A DNA stretch of 64,000 bases from Cruorifilaria tuberocauda (lineage: Eukaryota; Nematoda; Chromadorea; Rhabditida; Onchocercidae). The stretch lies in assembly GCA_013365365.1 (NCBI GenBank), contig JABVXU010000240.1, positions 17,898 through 81,897 on the forward strand, given 5' to 3'. This document shows, piece by piece, positions 1 through 15,080 of this stretch; position 1 is the first letter of the stretch; each line of letters opens with the position of its first letter. The notes beneath the pieces were generated by a model. It did not search any database. It was given only the letters and a program-made list of their open reading frames with translations, and was not told the origin of the DNA. The position numbers were made by a program, and so were the translations under genes.

Positions 1-1851
1 TATCAGATTGATAATCTCCATGAATACTGCACAGAATATTAAATATTAAATTTAAGTATCATGTATTTAAGTTCCTATCCATCCATCTTTGTTTTAATTA
101 ATTAATTAAAACACAAATTTTTGATACGATTAAAGCATGACGACGGTGATTAGAAGTTCGAAATTCAGTGATTAACCCATTTAATAACACTTTCTTTGTT
201 CTACAGACCAAACTTAGATATTTCACGCTTGACGTTTTACGCTTTGAATTTTGAAATTTTACGCTTAACGTAATTTTGAAATTACACGATGCTTACTCAT
301 TTTTCCATTACATTACATCTAACACGACAAAGCCGCCGATCATCCGTCTAAGTAAAAACATCGACGACAATCAATTGTGTCAATTCGATTTTCTGACGTC
401 AAAATTACGTTGAATGGAAACGTCAAAGATGACATTTGGAAATTTATTGAATGAAGCGGAAATGAAATCTTAAAATCGATAATTATTATCTTAACTGGTT
501 AAATGTTAAATGAGTGAAAAAAAAATTTAATTCGGAAACAGTTTTTAAATTGACGAATTTCCTGATTTGATGAAACTTTAACTTTTATTGATCTCTGTTA
601 AAATCATTGATCAATCGCTTTCCATTAAATTTCATATGATAAAATAGATTACAATTGTTGTTCATTATTTCAAAATTTCATCGTCAGGTCAAATTTTGAA
701 AAAAATTCAAACGAACTAAATATGAACTGAAAACTTAATTACATAAATGGAATAATTAGTCCAAATCTAACTGAAATTCATCGAAAACAGAGATAAAGCA
801 ACCTTTGAAATATGAGTAAAAACTTGTAAATTAACCTGCTTTCAAAGTAATACCTACCTAGTATTAATAATGATAAAACCTCCTTTCCCAATATATATTT
901 CAATACAATTCAAAGTTTTAAGAACAATTAGAACTTTGAAAAATAATGCTGGAATGCTGCAAGAAATAATTTACCTAAAATTGGATAAGTACGAATTATA
1001 GAGTAAGTAAAATTTGATATAAGTTCATTTTCCACCTGCACTATCTTTTTCTATCTGCAAAAATTTTTAAAACTATTAAATAAAAAGTGAAATGAAAGAA
1101 ATCAAGCGTTAGCATCGGAAGGATATTTGAGCAAAAGCAATTTTAAATTAACTTATATTAACACTGATAAAAGGTTAATGATAAATGTAAAGTATTGATA
1201 AAAGTTTAATTAAAAATTAAACTACAAATTTTAACGAGTAACGAAAAAAATTATTTCTATTATTCAGTATGGAAAATCTTTCACACTACTGATAGATTCA
1301 TTATCCAAACTTTCTTTTATATGACGAAAGACTTAATCCATCTTAATCTATTACTTACTTATCTGGGAAATTTACTTTTGAAAATTTTCTTTGTCTACTT
1401 CTACACTCAATAGGCTATTCTGCTAAGTTAGTAAACCGTAAGAAAGTTTTGTTCCTAAAATATGGCAAAGAATGCATTCCAGTCGAGTGGTAATTTATTA
1501 AAAATTTTCATCTTGAAAAATATGACGTAGAGTATAAATTAAAATTTATATTGCTATCTACGGGTCTTGATAAGTTGGAAGAAAAGAAATAGTGTAAATT
1601 ATCTTTTGCGTTTTCTTATTATTCCCAAGAGATAGGGAATTCTCGGGAAACGGGAAAAAAGAAATTGGAATACTAAACAGCATTTTTTAAACTTTTCTAA
1701 CTTAAGATGAAAATGAAGTAATCAGCTATTTCTTTGTTGGTGAATAAATCTATCAGAGTAAAGCTTACAATTTTATTTCATGAAATCAATTTTAAATGCT
1801 TTCGTTCGTTGATAATGGAATTCGAGAGTTGAAATCATGAAACAGAATAGG

Positions 1852-2112
1852 AAAATATGCGCTAATGCTAACGCTAAATTCCGGAAAACCATTGTCAATA
1901 ATGAAGTTTAACGGATAAATTTGTGAAATAAAGCATCTCACTATTATTGAAATATGATTTCCGGAAGATGAACTATTTCTAAAAGAAAAATATGCTACTG
2001 CTAACACTAAATTCCAGAAAACCATTATCAGTAATGGAATTATAATTGGATGAATTTGTGAAGCGAAGATAGTATTTCATTATTGTTGAAATCCGGAAGA
2101 TAAACTATTTCC
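1852..2112. repeat. Imperfect tandem duplication, about 130 bp, two copies
   Basis: Copies near 1852-1985 and 1986-2112 share gctaac.ctaaattcc.gaaaacc, gatgaatttgtgaa and ccggaagat blocks with many differences. The ccggaagat end is itself repeated near 2094-2120. Confidence 0.75.
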
Positions 2113-2213
2113 GGAAGATAAACTTATTATCTTTAAAAGATTAAGCTAATCTTTAAGTGCAGTTAATTAAGTAACATTTATAAAAGAAAAGCATTAATCA
2201 TAGTATTAAAAAA

Positions 2214-2286
2214 CCGGATTATGCATCGTTCGATCCTACCGGATTATGTATCGTTCGATCTACCGGATTGTGCATCGTTCGATCTA
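2214..2286. repeat. About 25-bp minisatellite, three copies
   Basis: Units begin ccggatt(a/g)tg(c/t)atcgttcg and are separated by atcctac or atctac. Confidence 0.92.
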
Positions 2287-3825
2287 AGAAGAGTTCTTTA
2301 AGCAAAGATAATTTAATTCCATTTGTCTTAACTCATTAATAAGTTGACTTTAAATTTCCCATTGAAATTTAAATATTTTAATTTTTTTAAATTTTAAATT
2401 AAAATTTTTTTTTAAGTAATTTTTCCTGATTCTTTTTTTTTTTTGAAAGTAACAAATACTTTTGAAGTATATTTGTGATAAGAATGATATGATCGATTTT
2501 TGTTTCATTTAATTTCAATTCGTAATTTCTAAATTAAAAGAAATAGTAAGAATACTGTATGAGTAAGAAATTTAAATATTATATAAGTCTAAATTGGCGA
2601 TAAGTAATTGTTAGTCAATTGGAAATGTTACTTTGAAATTGTTTCTATCATGAAAACGTGAAACTAATTAAGTTTCTCTAAGTTAACATATTTTGTTATT
2701 TGCTTATTCCATCGAAAACACTGAAAAGCAGGCAGGTGAAATATTTGTAAAATTCATTACAGAAATGAATAAATAATGATATTTAATTTTTAATCGTTTT
2801 TTTTCTCCTCCAAATCCTAAAATGCTAAGTTATCAAAGTACGGTTATATTATTATTAATTTAATATAAGTTAACGATAAAAATTTTTCAATTATTATCAA
2901 TACCTTCAGTAATGATTTATTTGTGTAATGCAAGGTGTAATAAATGAGAGAGAAAGCTGATTTCTTCAATTTCGATTGATTTCGATTGATTTGATCAGAT
3001 GCAAAAAAAAAATAAATCTACACGTAATCCACGTATACTGCTATTTCTTCACGGCTGATCATTGATATTTTTCAAATAAAAAATTTAATAAAAAGCTTGC
3101 TGAAGTTTAAAATGAGTCGTTGTATTTGTGATATTATCACAATTATTGATTTAATAATTGATTTAAATAATCAATAATTGATATTTATTTCATGATAATT
3201 ATATAGAGATATATTCATATTTTACTTAATACTTAATAGATGAATTGAAATTCCGGAAACATATAAATAATTATTATTCAATAATTGAATTATTTCGTTA
3301 ACTTATATCTGTATATAATCACTATCAGATGATAAGTAATTATAAAATGATAATTATACACTTACTATCAATTGATTATCTTTCGTGTTACATGCGCATT
3401 ATCATGCAGCTTTATCAAATATAATGATTATCAGCTTACGATTTTTATATAATCCATTGATATATATATATATGAATATGAATATGAAATGAAAATTTAA
3501 ATTTCGATGAGGAAAGGGAAGTTATATCGAAATGATGTTAGCTTAGCTGCTTTATACCAATACTAATTCTCGTGACAAAAATTTTTTCCGAAATTTCCAT
3601 CCAAAAGTAATTTTTATAAAGATAGCGAAAAATTCATTGACTCTGTTTTCATTCGTTTATTTATGTTAAATTGCTTAAAAATATTTTTCTAATTTACTCG
3701 TCTAAGGTAACAAGCGAATTACTTCTAGCAATACAGCTTAAGTAGGATTAACAATTATTTTTTAATAATCAAATAATTACCAAGGATATCATCATATCAT
3801 CAGTTATATTCATGTGTTGATATTA

Positions 3826-3935
3826 TCATCATTATTGATAACAGTAATTAAATTATGATTGTAATCATTATTGATAACAGTTATTAAATTATGATTGTAA
3901 TCATTATTGATAACAGTAATTAAATTATGATCAAC
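3826..3935. repeat. About 36-bp minisatellite, three copies
   Basis: Units contain cattattgataacagt followed by aattaaattatgat; a single substitution separates the copies. Confidence 0.9.
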
Positions 3936-4431
3936 TTTTTCTATCAATACTTTTATTACAAGCATAGAGTCCATCTGAATTTGATTTTGGATTTTTTTAT
4001 TTAAATATTCGAATTAATATATTTAAACTTTAAAAAAACTAAAATTCATAATAACTATAAGAATAATTTTAAATTAAAAACCAAATTTTATATCCGTTTG
4101 TAATAAAATTTACGAGTTCAGTTCATTTCTGATAATTATTAGTAAGGTTATAATCAATTTAAAAATTCGTTTAAGTGATTTCAAAATTTGTTACTGATAA
4201 AAGTAAGAGGAATTTGTTGATAACAAATTAACAATACTAGAGTGAAGTTTAAGGGGAACTTTACGGAGGTAATAAAGCGAATTAAAATTTGAAACTCCAA
4301 GCAAAACTGTTTCTGAAAGCTAAAAGTTAATTCTAAAATACTACTTTTATAAAAAATGCAATGCTAACAGGTTCTGGTTCATCCTTGAATAAAAAAATTT
4401 CTAGGCATAACTCGTATCTATCTGATAAGCA

Positions 4432-7376
4432 ATGACATCGATGTCACAAAATCAGGCCTGGTATTCAATCGTCGGTTATTTATATATTAAAACAAATGGT
4501 GGAGGTATGAAAATATTTGTGTGATATTTTCTCAGAAATTTTAGCATAACCTTAATTAGCTAAACAATCAATAATGCTATCTCAAACCATAATGCTTATT
4601 TATTCCGTAAAAAGTGTTCAATTCAAGTTAGAACTAATAATTTTCGCTTATAATTCGATAGAATTTGAATTTAACGCAATAGCTAATTATTGAAGATTTC
4701 CTCATTGTATAAAATAGAAGTGAAGTAAATTTTCAAATTTCATTTTTCAAAGTAACACCGTTTACTGAAAGTAGAAATCATTGATTAAAGTAAAAACAAA
4801 AAAAAAAAGAAAATTTAAATTTTAGCATTTTCATTGCTAAAATCAAGAAAACGGATGTTTTTTGCATTGGATGAAAGTAAAAACCTGTTAACCTCGTATA
4901 AGGATGAGATAGATTTCCGGAAGAAGAAGAAACCGTTAGAGAAAATTCTGCTAAATCATGCCGCTTGCACATTGGGAGAAAATTCGGAAACCGGATTCGT
5001 CATTCAGTACCTTTTCAATTAATTTTCTTTTTCTTTTTCTTTTGCAAGATTTGAAAGGAAAAAATTTTCCATAATAATGAAATTTTTTCAAATAAGATTT
5101 TCATTAAAATTATCTCGTTTTTTTTTCTGATGAATTCAAAATGATTTCTTGATTTAATTTAAATTTCTATTTATTTGATAAAATTATAAAAGCAAAGGAT
5201 TTTTTTTTTTGTTTTACATTGCAATGCTAACTGATAGAACATTTTTGAATTCCAATAAGTATTATGAATTTAGCCGAATTGATCAAACATACCATTCTCA
5301 AAAGGTCAAAGGACGATTTTTTTCACGATGAAATAGTGATAAAATTCGGATGTAACGATAACTTATCAAAATTTCTCACGATGATACTTATTATAAGTCT
5401 AGTGCTAATTTTTAGCTAATCGTAAAATTTCTGTTAATTCAAACGAAGCAATTTAATCATTTTTATAAAAATAAAATGCTAAGGATATTTTATGAAAAAA
5501 TGCAAAATGAAAGAAAACATTTCGTTAGCTAATTTTTTTCGCTTAATTTAATTTGAAATGAAGAAAAAGCTTTAGCTAATGAAAGTTTTTTCTTCATTTC
5601 GAATTAATTTTCCCTTTTCCTTTTCGCTATAAATATTGGGCAAATTTCGATTGGGTGAAACAATGAAAGCTTAGGAATTAATTGTTTCAAGATTAATGAA
5701 TTAATTTCAGGATGATTAATAAAATAAGGAAAATTTTCTAATTTCTATTCTATCAAATATGATATTTAGCAGAATTAAGCTAAAATTATTGATAATTATC
5801 ATTAATTAGTAAAAATCAGCATATCAAATTCATATACTGTAACTTTAAATTAGGCAGAATATCGTCCAATCAAGTTGTGCTAAAAGAACAATTGATTAAA
5901 TTAAGCAGAATTTAAGCATAAAAGTTTAAATTCATAGCTTATTGCTAATTTCGTAATTGACTATAATTTAGATCAAAATTTATCAGTCAATTTTTAACTC
6001 AGGTAAGTTAAATCATCAAAAAATAACATCGAGTAATAGTTACTTGCCATTTGTTACTCTATCAAAAAGTAATCAAAAAGCATTAATAACCTGTAATTGT
6101 TAAGTAAACTTAAGATAATTCGCAATTAGAACTGCAATTAATAACGAATGCAATGATAATTTAACAATAACATTACTTATTATTGTCAGTAATACTTTTA
6201 AAATGTTAAATGAAATAAATTTAATATAAGTTAAAGATGAGAAACACATGCAATTGTTGCTTCTTTTTTGAGGAAAAAATTTTTATTTATTAATTTCTTC
6301 ACTTATCAGGAAATAAAAAAGAATTATAGGAAATTCATGAAATTTAGAAAATTTATTAAATTTTGAAAGATTGTTTCTTATAAATAAAGTGTGCATTAAA
6401 AACTTGACTACTTGTCATAAATGATATTAATTACTGCTTAGCGTAAAATATTTCAATAATTATTTCGAATTTTAATTTCTTATTTCTTGTAAACAAAAAT
6501 TTTCCGTATAATAATTGTAATTCAAGAAAACAAAACAAATGATAATATTTATTTGAAAAGCAATAATTCGTATTTTAGCGTACTATAATAATTCGAATAC
6601 ATCATTCTGTTTTTCATTTTTCTAAATTTTTTGTCAAGTTCATTTTCATGCATTCTATTTGTCGGCTAAATTAATTAATTTACTGCATGATCCATTTGAA
6701 GAAGTCTAAATTGAATTTAGCAAAAACAAGATTTATGCATAAAATTTTTTATTTTGAGAAAATAATAAAATTTAATTTTTGTAATTAAATTGGAATAGTT
6801 AAAAAAAAAACATTAATATACCGCATAGATATTAATATACCGTATAGATATTGATATACCGTATAGATATTGATATACCGTATAGATATTGATATACCGT
6901 ATAGATATTGATATATCGATTGTTAGATAAGATTTAATTAAAATAAGACAAAAAACAATCGATAAAAATCGTCTAAGAAGACAAAGAAACAAACAAAAAC
7001 ATTAAAAACTCATTTAAATTCACTATTTTACTCGGTTAATTAATTTCAATATTTTACTTAATTACTTATTTTACTTAATTAATTAATTCTTACTTATTGA
7101 AAAATTAAATATAGAGATAATAATATTGATTATTTTGATCTGAAACTGTTTTCCTGTTTTTTTGCTCTCTTTTCCTTCCACTCCTACTACTTTCACGAAA
7201 TACTTTTATTTTATAGCATTGATGGGCGTAAATTGGAATTTGATGCGGAAAATGAACAAAGTGCAAATAAATGGTTTAATGCGTTGCAACATCGACGTGA
7301 AAACGTGGAGTTGATAACAAGCGTACGACGTAAAAAAGCACAAACGCTTGAAACTATACTCTTTCAAACTACATCA
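4432..7376 (+). other. PH domain exons 1-3
   Basis: Three exons join in phase to give an N-terminal pleckstrin homology domain. Exon 1 starts MTSMSQNQAWYSIVGYLYIK, where GYL..IK is the usual PH first strand. Exon 2 supplies KSRKRMFFALDE. Exon 3 supplies FVIHIDGRKLEFDAENE across the junction and then the C-terminal helix with SANKWFNALQHRR, including the near-invariant PH tryptophan. TBC1D2 proteins have the same domain at the same place, where it helps recruit the protein to membranes. The intron at 5007-7216 is long and AT-rich and carries the 19-bp minisatellite near 6.8 kb. Confidence 0.85.
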
Positions 7377-10300
7377 GTTAATTTTTCTCTCAATTTGTTT
7401 GAATTTATTTTTGATTTTTTTAAAAATTTTTAATTTTATCATATTTTTATTATTTTTAGCAAAATAAACAATTCTTAACATTTATCATATCATTTGATCA
7501 AAATGATCAATTATAATTTTTCAAATATTCAGAAAATAATTTCCAAATATTTCAAGTATTTGAAAATTTTCTCAATAGTTTATAGTTATTTGTTAAGAAA
7601 ATTACAAAAATGATAGGAATACTCTCCGTACTGATAACGAATGATAATTATGAATGTAAATGCATGTTAGTGATTAAAATATGAATGATAGTGATTAAAA
7701 TATGAATATAAGTGCATGATAGTGATTAAAATATGAATATAAGTGCATGATAGTGATTAAAATATGAATGTAAATGCATGATAGTGTAGGTACAAATGAT
7801 AAAGAATGATGCTGAAGACTGATATGTTTGATTTGATGCAAATTTTCTATTCGTTTAAAAAAACTAAACTTCGATTTTTTTTTATCATTTGTATTTGAAT
7901 TTAGAATGATATTTTAAAGCTTAATCGAAGTTTTTTTTTTAAAAAAAAAGCTTCTATTAATCTTTAAAATATCACTCTAAATTCACTACAGTGATAAAAA
8001 CATTCTTCATTTTGCTGAAAATTATCAGTAAAATGATTGTAATAAATTTTTCCAATGAAATTAATTTAAACCGGTTTGCTACTAATACTTTCCGGTTTCA
8101 AAATACTCAAAAAGTTGTGGAAGGAAAAAAAATTATTCAAAAAAGACAAAATATAAAATGAAAAAAAAAACTTTTTTTTTTTTTCAGAGTGAAAGTAATT
8201 GCGATGACAATAATATTTACGGCGAAGAAAAGCAAACTGAATTGACAACGATGAAAAGTAAAATGACGCTAGGGAGAAGCTTAAAATTAATTAGTTGCGT
8301 GTTATCCGTATTGCTAACCATAGCATCATGCATAGGCAAAATTGATTTTCTACGTGTAAAAAAAATTTTTCCTTGATAAATTAATCAAGAAATGATAAGA
8401 AGCTATTTGATTATTGAGAAATTACAGATTTCAAAAATGGCTATAACTGTAGTCGATCGACGCCATCTATTTTACCATCTTTTGAAGCAGAAAAATCAAG
8501 TTGGTTTAGAAATTTAAATTAAATGAATGAGTAATAGGTTTGAAAGAATTTTAATTTGTTTGAATTCAAGCAATTATTGATTTGATAAATCGATAATTAT
8601 CTTTGAGATAATTACTACGATAAGCTATAATAGGTTTGCAGTTAGCAGTACGTTAGAAGCTGAAATTATCATAACTAATTTACAGTTGAGAGTAATCACT
8701 TAGAAGATTATTCGAAACGAAACAGCAATCTTTGATAAATTCGGCTGAGAATGATGAAAACGGAAAGAATGGGAAATCATTACAGGCATTTTCCGGAAAT
8801 GTTCCAGACACTCATCATTATCATGTGATGATAAGCATTGTCGTGAGCAGTTATACGATGAAAATTCAATGGTATCTTTTGATTTAATGATAACCTGATA
8901 AGAATTAAATGTTAGCCTGATAAATGTTAGCCTGAATAATCAGCAAAACTTTTTTGATAACAAACAGGATTTTTTCATTATGAAAATTTTGCGCTTATAA
9001 ATACATTTTGCGCCAAATGCAAAATTATCAAATCACAAAATATAAAACAATCATTGATATCAATCATTCATTATCACTATCATTTAATCATTATCACTAT
9101 AAATTAATAATACGAATTGGCATGAATGAAACAAATTAATTAAAATTTGAAATAATTAATAAATTTATTTTTCAAAAAATTGCATCAAATTTCATATTTG
9201 CTAATTTATTACAAATTGTGAGAATTTTTAAATAAAAATCTCATTTGATTTAAACAAAATTTCACAACATATTAATATAAACGTATAAATTTCATTACGT
9301 AAACGTTGCAAATTCATTAAGTGAAACGTAAAGATACAAACTTCGTTAACGTGAAATGCAAACATATAAACTTCGTTACGTAAGGCATATTTTTCTTTGA
9401 AAGCGAAATGAAAAAACTAATTTTGAAGAAAAAGACTAAAGAAAAAATTTTTCTGATAAATTTTTCTTATCAATTGAATAAATTGCCGGAAAAATTGTTT
9501 GGCTATGAGGGCAAAATGGAAATTCCGTTGAGGGACGATAAATGGATTCTTGAATGGATTAATGGCCAACCATTCGAGAAATGCAATCATGAAACCGGAA
9601 GTGCTTCCGTTAACAGCAGGTATTGTGCACTTTTTTCCTCCTCATGCATTGGACGGAATGAATTGATGAGTTTTTGCTACCAAAAAATAAAAAAAAATTA
9701 TAAATTTCTTACAGTTAAATTGATTATAAATTTCTTACAGTTAAATTGAGTATGTTAATTAATGACTAATTATCAATAAGTTAATTAATTAATTATCTTA
9801 AAAGCAATTAACCTGAAAATTTTAATTTAAGTGTAAAATATAAATTGAATTGAACATTTTTTCCATTACAGTAGCAGTACTAACGGAGAAAGTACGAGAA
9901 TCTCTGAAATTACAGAATATGATAATGATAACGATGATGATGATGATGGTAATGAAACATTATCATATGATAATAGGTAATTTTAATCATCCAATTTAAT
10001 TAGTAATACTGATAAGATGATAAGAAAAAATTGTTAAAAAGTTTCTTTCAAACGAATGAAAATAATAGCATCTCTTATCTATATTCTTAATTAACTTTAC
10101 GAGTAATAGCAACTTTCTTTTTGTGCCTCTTTCATAGTTACTATTACTTATATTTCAATAACACTTAAGTAAAAGTAATAGTAATTTTGTATTTCCATAA
10201 ATATGAATATTAACTTACTCTATAATTCATACTTCAGATATCAACAGAATGAATTGAATTGGCTAAGAGCGATCATAAACAGGCAGAAAGCTAAAATTCA

Positions 10301-13300
10301 AGAGCTTAACGAAGGGAAGAAAATGTTAGCCATCGAATTGGCGCAACTCAAAGATGCAATGTTTGTTTACGGAAATTTTCTTCCCATTCAACTTTTTCCT
10401 TTGCTTTCCTCGCATTCACTTTATCATATCCATTAATCATGAGAAAATTATTAATTTTTCAAAAATAATTCAATTTAATTTTTTTAAGTTTGAAATAAAA
10501 ATTTTCTCTGCATGACGTTTAGGTTGAAAAAAAAAGGCAAAAAATTTAACTCTTAAAATTTCAGCTTAACTTTTAACTTTTCTTCTTCCTCTCTCTCTCT
10601 CTCTCTCTCTTTATCTTTCTTTCTATCATATTTTTAAGAATGATAAAATTAAAAGATTAATTATTTGTTTGTCTTCTTTTACTTACTTTGTTTTCTTTCT
10701 TTTACTTACTTTGCTGAAAATACTAAATGAATTTTTCGAAATGTCACAACGACAAATTTAACAACCGAACAAAAATTTTCGCTGGCAAATCGAAATAAAT
10801 TCTTGAACAGTGAAGTGATCCGATTGTTGAAACGCTGTGCTTCACAACAAAAACAAACTTTTCAATTGAAGCAGTAAGTTGCAATTCCATGATTTCTTCT
10901 GCTTTTAAATTACTCGAAATTACATTTTAATATAAGTTTGTATCAGTAATAGTAAAAGTCGTGAAATAACTATTTGCCTTAAACCAATTACATACTTCAC
11001 TTTGAAACTTAATTAATCTTTTAAATAACTAATAACTTTAAATACTTTTGAATAACTAATAACTAATAACTTTACTCTAAAATCAGCATTACTTTGTAAT
11101 AAATTAAGCTCTATATTAAATACCAGTATATTAGTATAGTAATTCTATCATTATTGAAGGTTGCATACTTACTTAAAAATACTTCAAATAATTGAAGTAT
11201 TTCAAAATTAAAATTGCTAATTTAATACTATTCATCAAATTTTTACTAATGAAAGTTAATCTATTAAGATTACTCAATTAACCCCAAATTTAATAGATTT
11301 TTTTTTGAATTTAAATTTCAATTCAAAAAATTCTCATCTTTAGATTTAACGAAAAGTTAATGGAAGATTTGAATAATTTTAAACGAGAATATGTATTTTT
11401 GCTACAAAGTTGTATTAAAATTCCACTTGATGAGCAACAATCTGTCGATGTACTTCAAGTTAAATTACTCGGTAGCCAGATTGTAAGTTTCAATCAATTA
11501 TTTGTAGAGTTTCAATAATGATAATGGAAATATTTACCTATTTAATTTTTACCTATTTATCATCTATTTATAAATTCAGAGTAATATTTCTCTTTTTTCT
11601 AATGATACTTTCTTACTTGTGAAATAAGTAAATATCAAAAATATTTCTTATCATTCATTATCACTCTGATAACTTTATATTTTTCTCATAGCATAAGAAA
11701 CGTGTGATAAGCTTATTGAATGAAGCGCGAGCAATTGATCCAACATTACCAACTTTTGAAAGGTATTCTTTTATTGTCATACAATAATTCGTTTTTTAAT
11801 TTAATAAAAATATTTTTTTTGAAATTTTAAAATTTAAAATTATTATTACTATTATTAGAATTCATTTCAATAAATTGTAATATTTTTAAAAAATTTTAAA
11901 ACAATTTATAAATTTAATTTGCTATGAATTGTTGTTTTCTTTTTTTTCTCTTTCTTTCTTATCTATTCCTTTATTATACTTATCACCTTATCACTTTATA
12001 TTCTCATTTTGTTCCTTAAAGTTTAACAATATTTGGAAATTATTTGGATATCTTTGGATTTCAACGATCATTCGATGATGAAGAATTAGCATTGCACTAT
12101 ATTTGCACACAATTGCATGCACTCTATTTGGAGTGCACACCTGCACAGTTGCAACATCGAATTACATGGAAACGATACTTGCATGATTGCAATTATCAAC
12201 TTTGTAATCGGGTAAAGTTTGATTATTTGATCAATATAGCATTGAGAGGAAATTAATCGGTGATAATTTGTGATAGTAGGATCAGGAAGTAATCGATAAA
12301 ATAAATGACCATTTGGTGATAAAATTGAAAAGTCATTGATATGATTATATTGAGTCATATTTTATAATTTACCTAATTACTTAGGTAAATTTAGGTGAAT
12401 TGTAGAATATGACCCGAATAGAAGCGAGTTTTTAGCATTAATATTATATAAAAGTGATAATACTAGGTGTCATATATTAGCTCCACAAAATGTGAAACCT
12501 GGTGATCTTGTGGTATCAGGTTGAGTGGTTTGAGCACACCAGACCTTATTAACTTCTAAGTTAATTGAGAAAATTCTGTACCTGTGAAACCTGGTGGTCT
12601 TGTGATATCAGGTTGAGTGGTTTGAGCACTCCAGACTTTATTAACTTCTAAATTAACTGGAAAAATTCTAAAAGTACCAATCTCTCTAAGTGATTTATCA
12701 TCTTGAAAGTAATGTCTATACATTAAGTAAATTGTTAGGAAAAAAATTAGTGAAATTATCATATCACTAGTGATAATATTCAGAAATGATAAATTAATAA
12801 GAGCTAAGAATAAGCATTCATCAAAAAAAAAACAATTAATTGGCATGAAAAAGTTAAAAAGGATTTAGAGAAATTTCATATGAATATGAAATTTGAAATT
12901 TTCGAATTTTCCTTTGAAACAAGTTAAAAGGATGTTAGAGTGAGGTACGTATGCTTGTCCGAATTGGTATTCCGGCTGATCTAAGACCGACCATTTGGAA
13001 ATTACTCATTCATCAACAAGTTGCTGATATTAAGAAAAAATTTGGCAAATATTATTTCCGTGATTTATGCAGTACACGTGGATCACTTGATGAAACAGAG
13101 GTAGGTTCATTCTTTAATTTTTGGTTTTATGCAAATTTCATTTCCGTTCATTTCGATTTAATACTTTCTTTTACTTTATTCTTATGATATATTTCAGACT
13201 TTCTTCTACTTTAATTACTATTATTACTTATACATTTTTCGTATAACTTATCGAAATTCTTTAATTCATTTTTAAAATTTACCTTAATATTCGTTTTTTT

Positions 13301-15036
13301 TCTTGATTTAATAATAAATATTTAGGTATTAATTTAATTGAATTTATATGAATTTTTTTTTCTGCTCAAAATTAATGCAAAATTTAATTTCTATTTATAA
13401 TTTATTTTTCTACAAATTGAATTCCAGTACAGAGATAATCATCAAAAACAAATAACGCTAGATTTACTACGTACGTTACCTGGAAATATATATTTCATGT
13501 CACCAACGTGTAAAGGGGTTCGTTTTCAATCGATTAAGTCATTCTTTTTCAAAAAATTAAATTAATTCATTTTTTTTTTTTGGAAATTCATTTCGCCACT
13601 GTAATAAATAAATGAAATGATGGATTATATTTCCATCGCATTTCTTTTCATATTCATTTATCTAAGCTAAAATAGAATATTGAATGCTAAATTTAAAATC
13701 TAAATGAGGTTTCGATCGTGTTACTTTCATTTTTATTTTAACCTTATATACTATAAAAGTTTCAGATTAATTTTCTTATACACTTCTAAATGTCAGTCTT
13801 GACAATTTGTAGATTCAACAGCTAGAACAGGTACTCCGTGCTTTCTGTTTCCATAATCCGGTAATCGGATATTGTCAAGGAATGAATTTCATTGCTGGAA
13901 CAGCAATGCTCTTCCTCGGTATTGAAGATACATTTTGGTTTTTGGTTGCAGTTACTGAAAGATATTTCGATAAGTCATATTTCGATTATGCATTAACCGG
14001 AGCACAGGCTGATCAGGTATCCGTTCCGTTCTAAGCTTTGAAAAGATGAGTTCCGATAAGTCATATTTCGATTACGCATTAACCGGAGCACAAGCTGATC
14101 AGGTATCCGTTCTAAGCTTTGAAAAGATGAGTTCCGATAAGTCATATTTCGATTATGCATTAACCGGAGCACAAGCTGATCAGGTATCCGTTCCGTTCTA
14201 AGATTTGAAAAGATGAGTTCCGATAAGTCATATTTCGATTATGCATTAACCGGAGCACAAGCTGATCAGGTATCCGTTCTAAGCTTCGATTTTGATTTTG
14301 AAATGGGATGATCGAATTCATCAAACAATAAATATCCCATTGTTTGAAATATGGAAAATTCAGGAAACATCCGTTAAAATCGTTAAATAAATATTTCCAT
14401 CAATAATAAGGTAAAGTAAATAAATAAATAATTGCAGGAGGTACTAAAAGAATTGGTAACAAGGAGATTACCTCGATTAGCTGCACATTTAGATCAATAT
14501 GGTATTGATTTAGCTACGGTAACACTAAATTGGTTCCTAGCAATATTTTATGATGCTGTACCTTTTCAGGTATTTCATTACTTGTAAAAATTTTCTCAAA
14601 TGAAATTTTAATTAATTAATTAATTATGCATAGAAATATATATTTTTTTCATCGTTTCTAAAATAAAAACAAAAGTTATTCAATATGCTTTTCTGTTTTT
14701 CTTTAAACTTCGATTAATTAAAGCCTAAATGTTTTGCTGTTTTGTAAATTAAAAAAAAAAAATTAAAAATTAAATCATTTCATTAAAACATATATGCTGG
14801 AAAATTTTGCAATGGTTAGATATGTGATAAGTTGGAACAAAATGATACGATTACTTCCCCGAAGCAAAATCAAATTATAAATTAATTCATATGCAAATTT
14901 ATGATCCGCTTTAACAACCATGCATGAAATCACTCCGGGAATTTGCAACAAGATATGAAAATATTACATATGTACAGGAAAGTTTCCGGTTTTCCAAAAT
15001 GATTCATTTACATATCAAAATTAAGCAACGAACAAA

Positions 15037-15080
<44 letters not shown>

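Larger units (their letters stand above)
1..4431. other. AT-rich intergenic DNA upstream of the TBC gene
   Basis: No convincing gene. The least AT-rich part is about 300-420, where the plus strand has an open segment (SNTTKPPIIRLSKNIDDN, to a stop near 415) and the minus strand has an acceptor (tttttacttag) followed by TDDRRLCRVRCNV to a stop near 300. Either could be a terminal exon of a gene beyond the window; neither is supported further. Minisatellites are listed separately. Confidence 0.5.

Noticed and set aside
8258..8376. Extension of the 8188 exon to a hydrophobic segment (SCVLSVLLTIASCIGK)
   Set aside because: A donor at 8258 joins a better, phase-matched exon at 8428; a membrane segment is not expected here.
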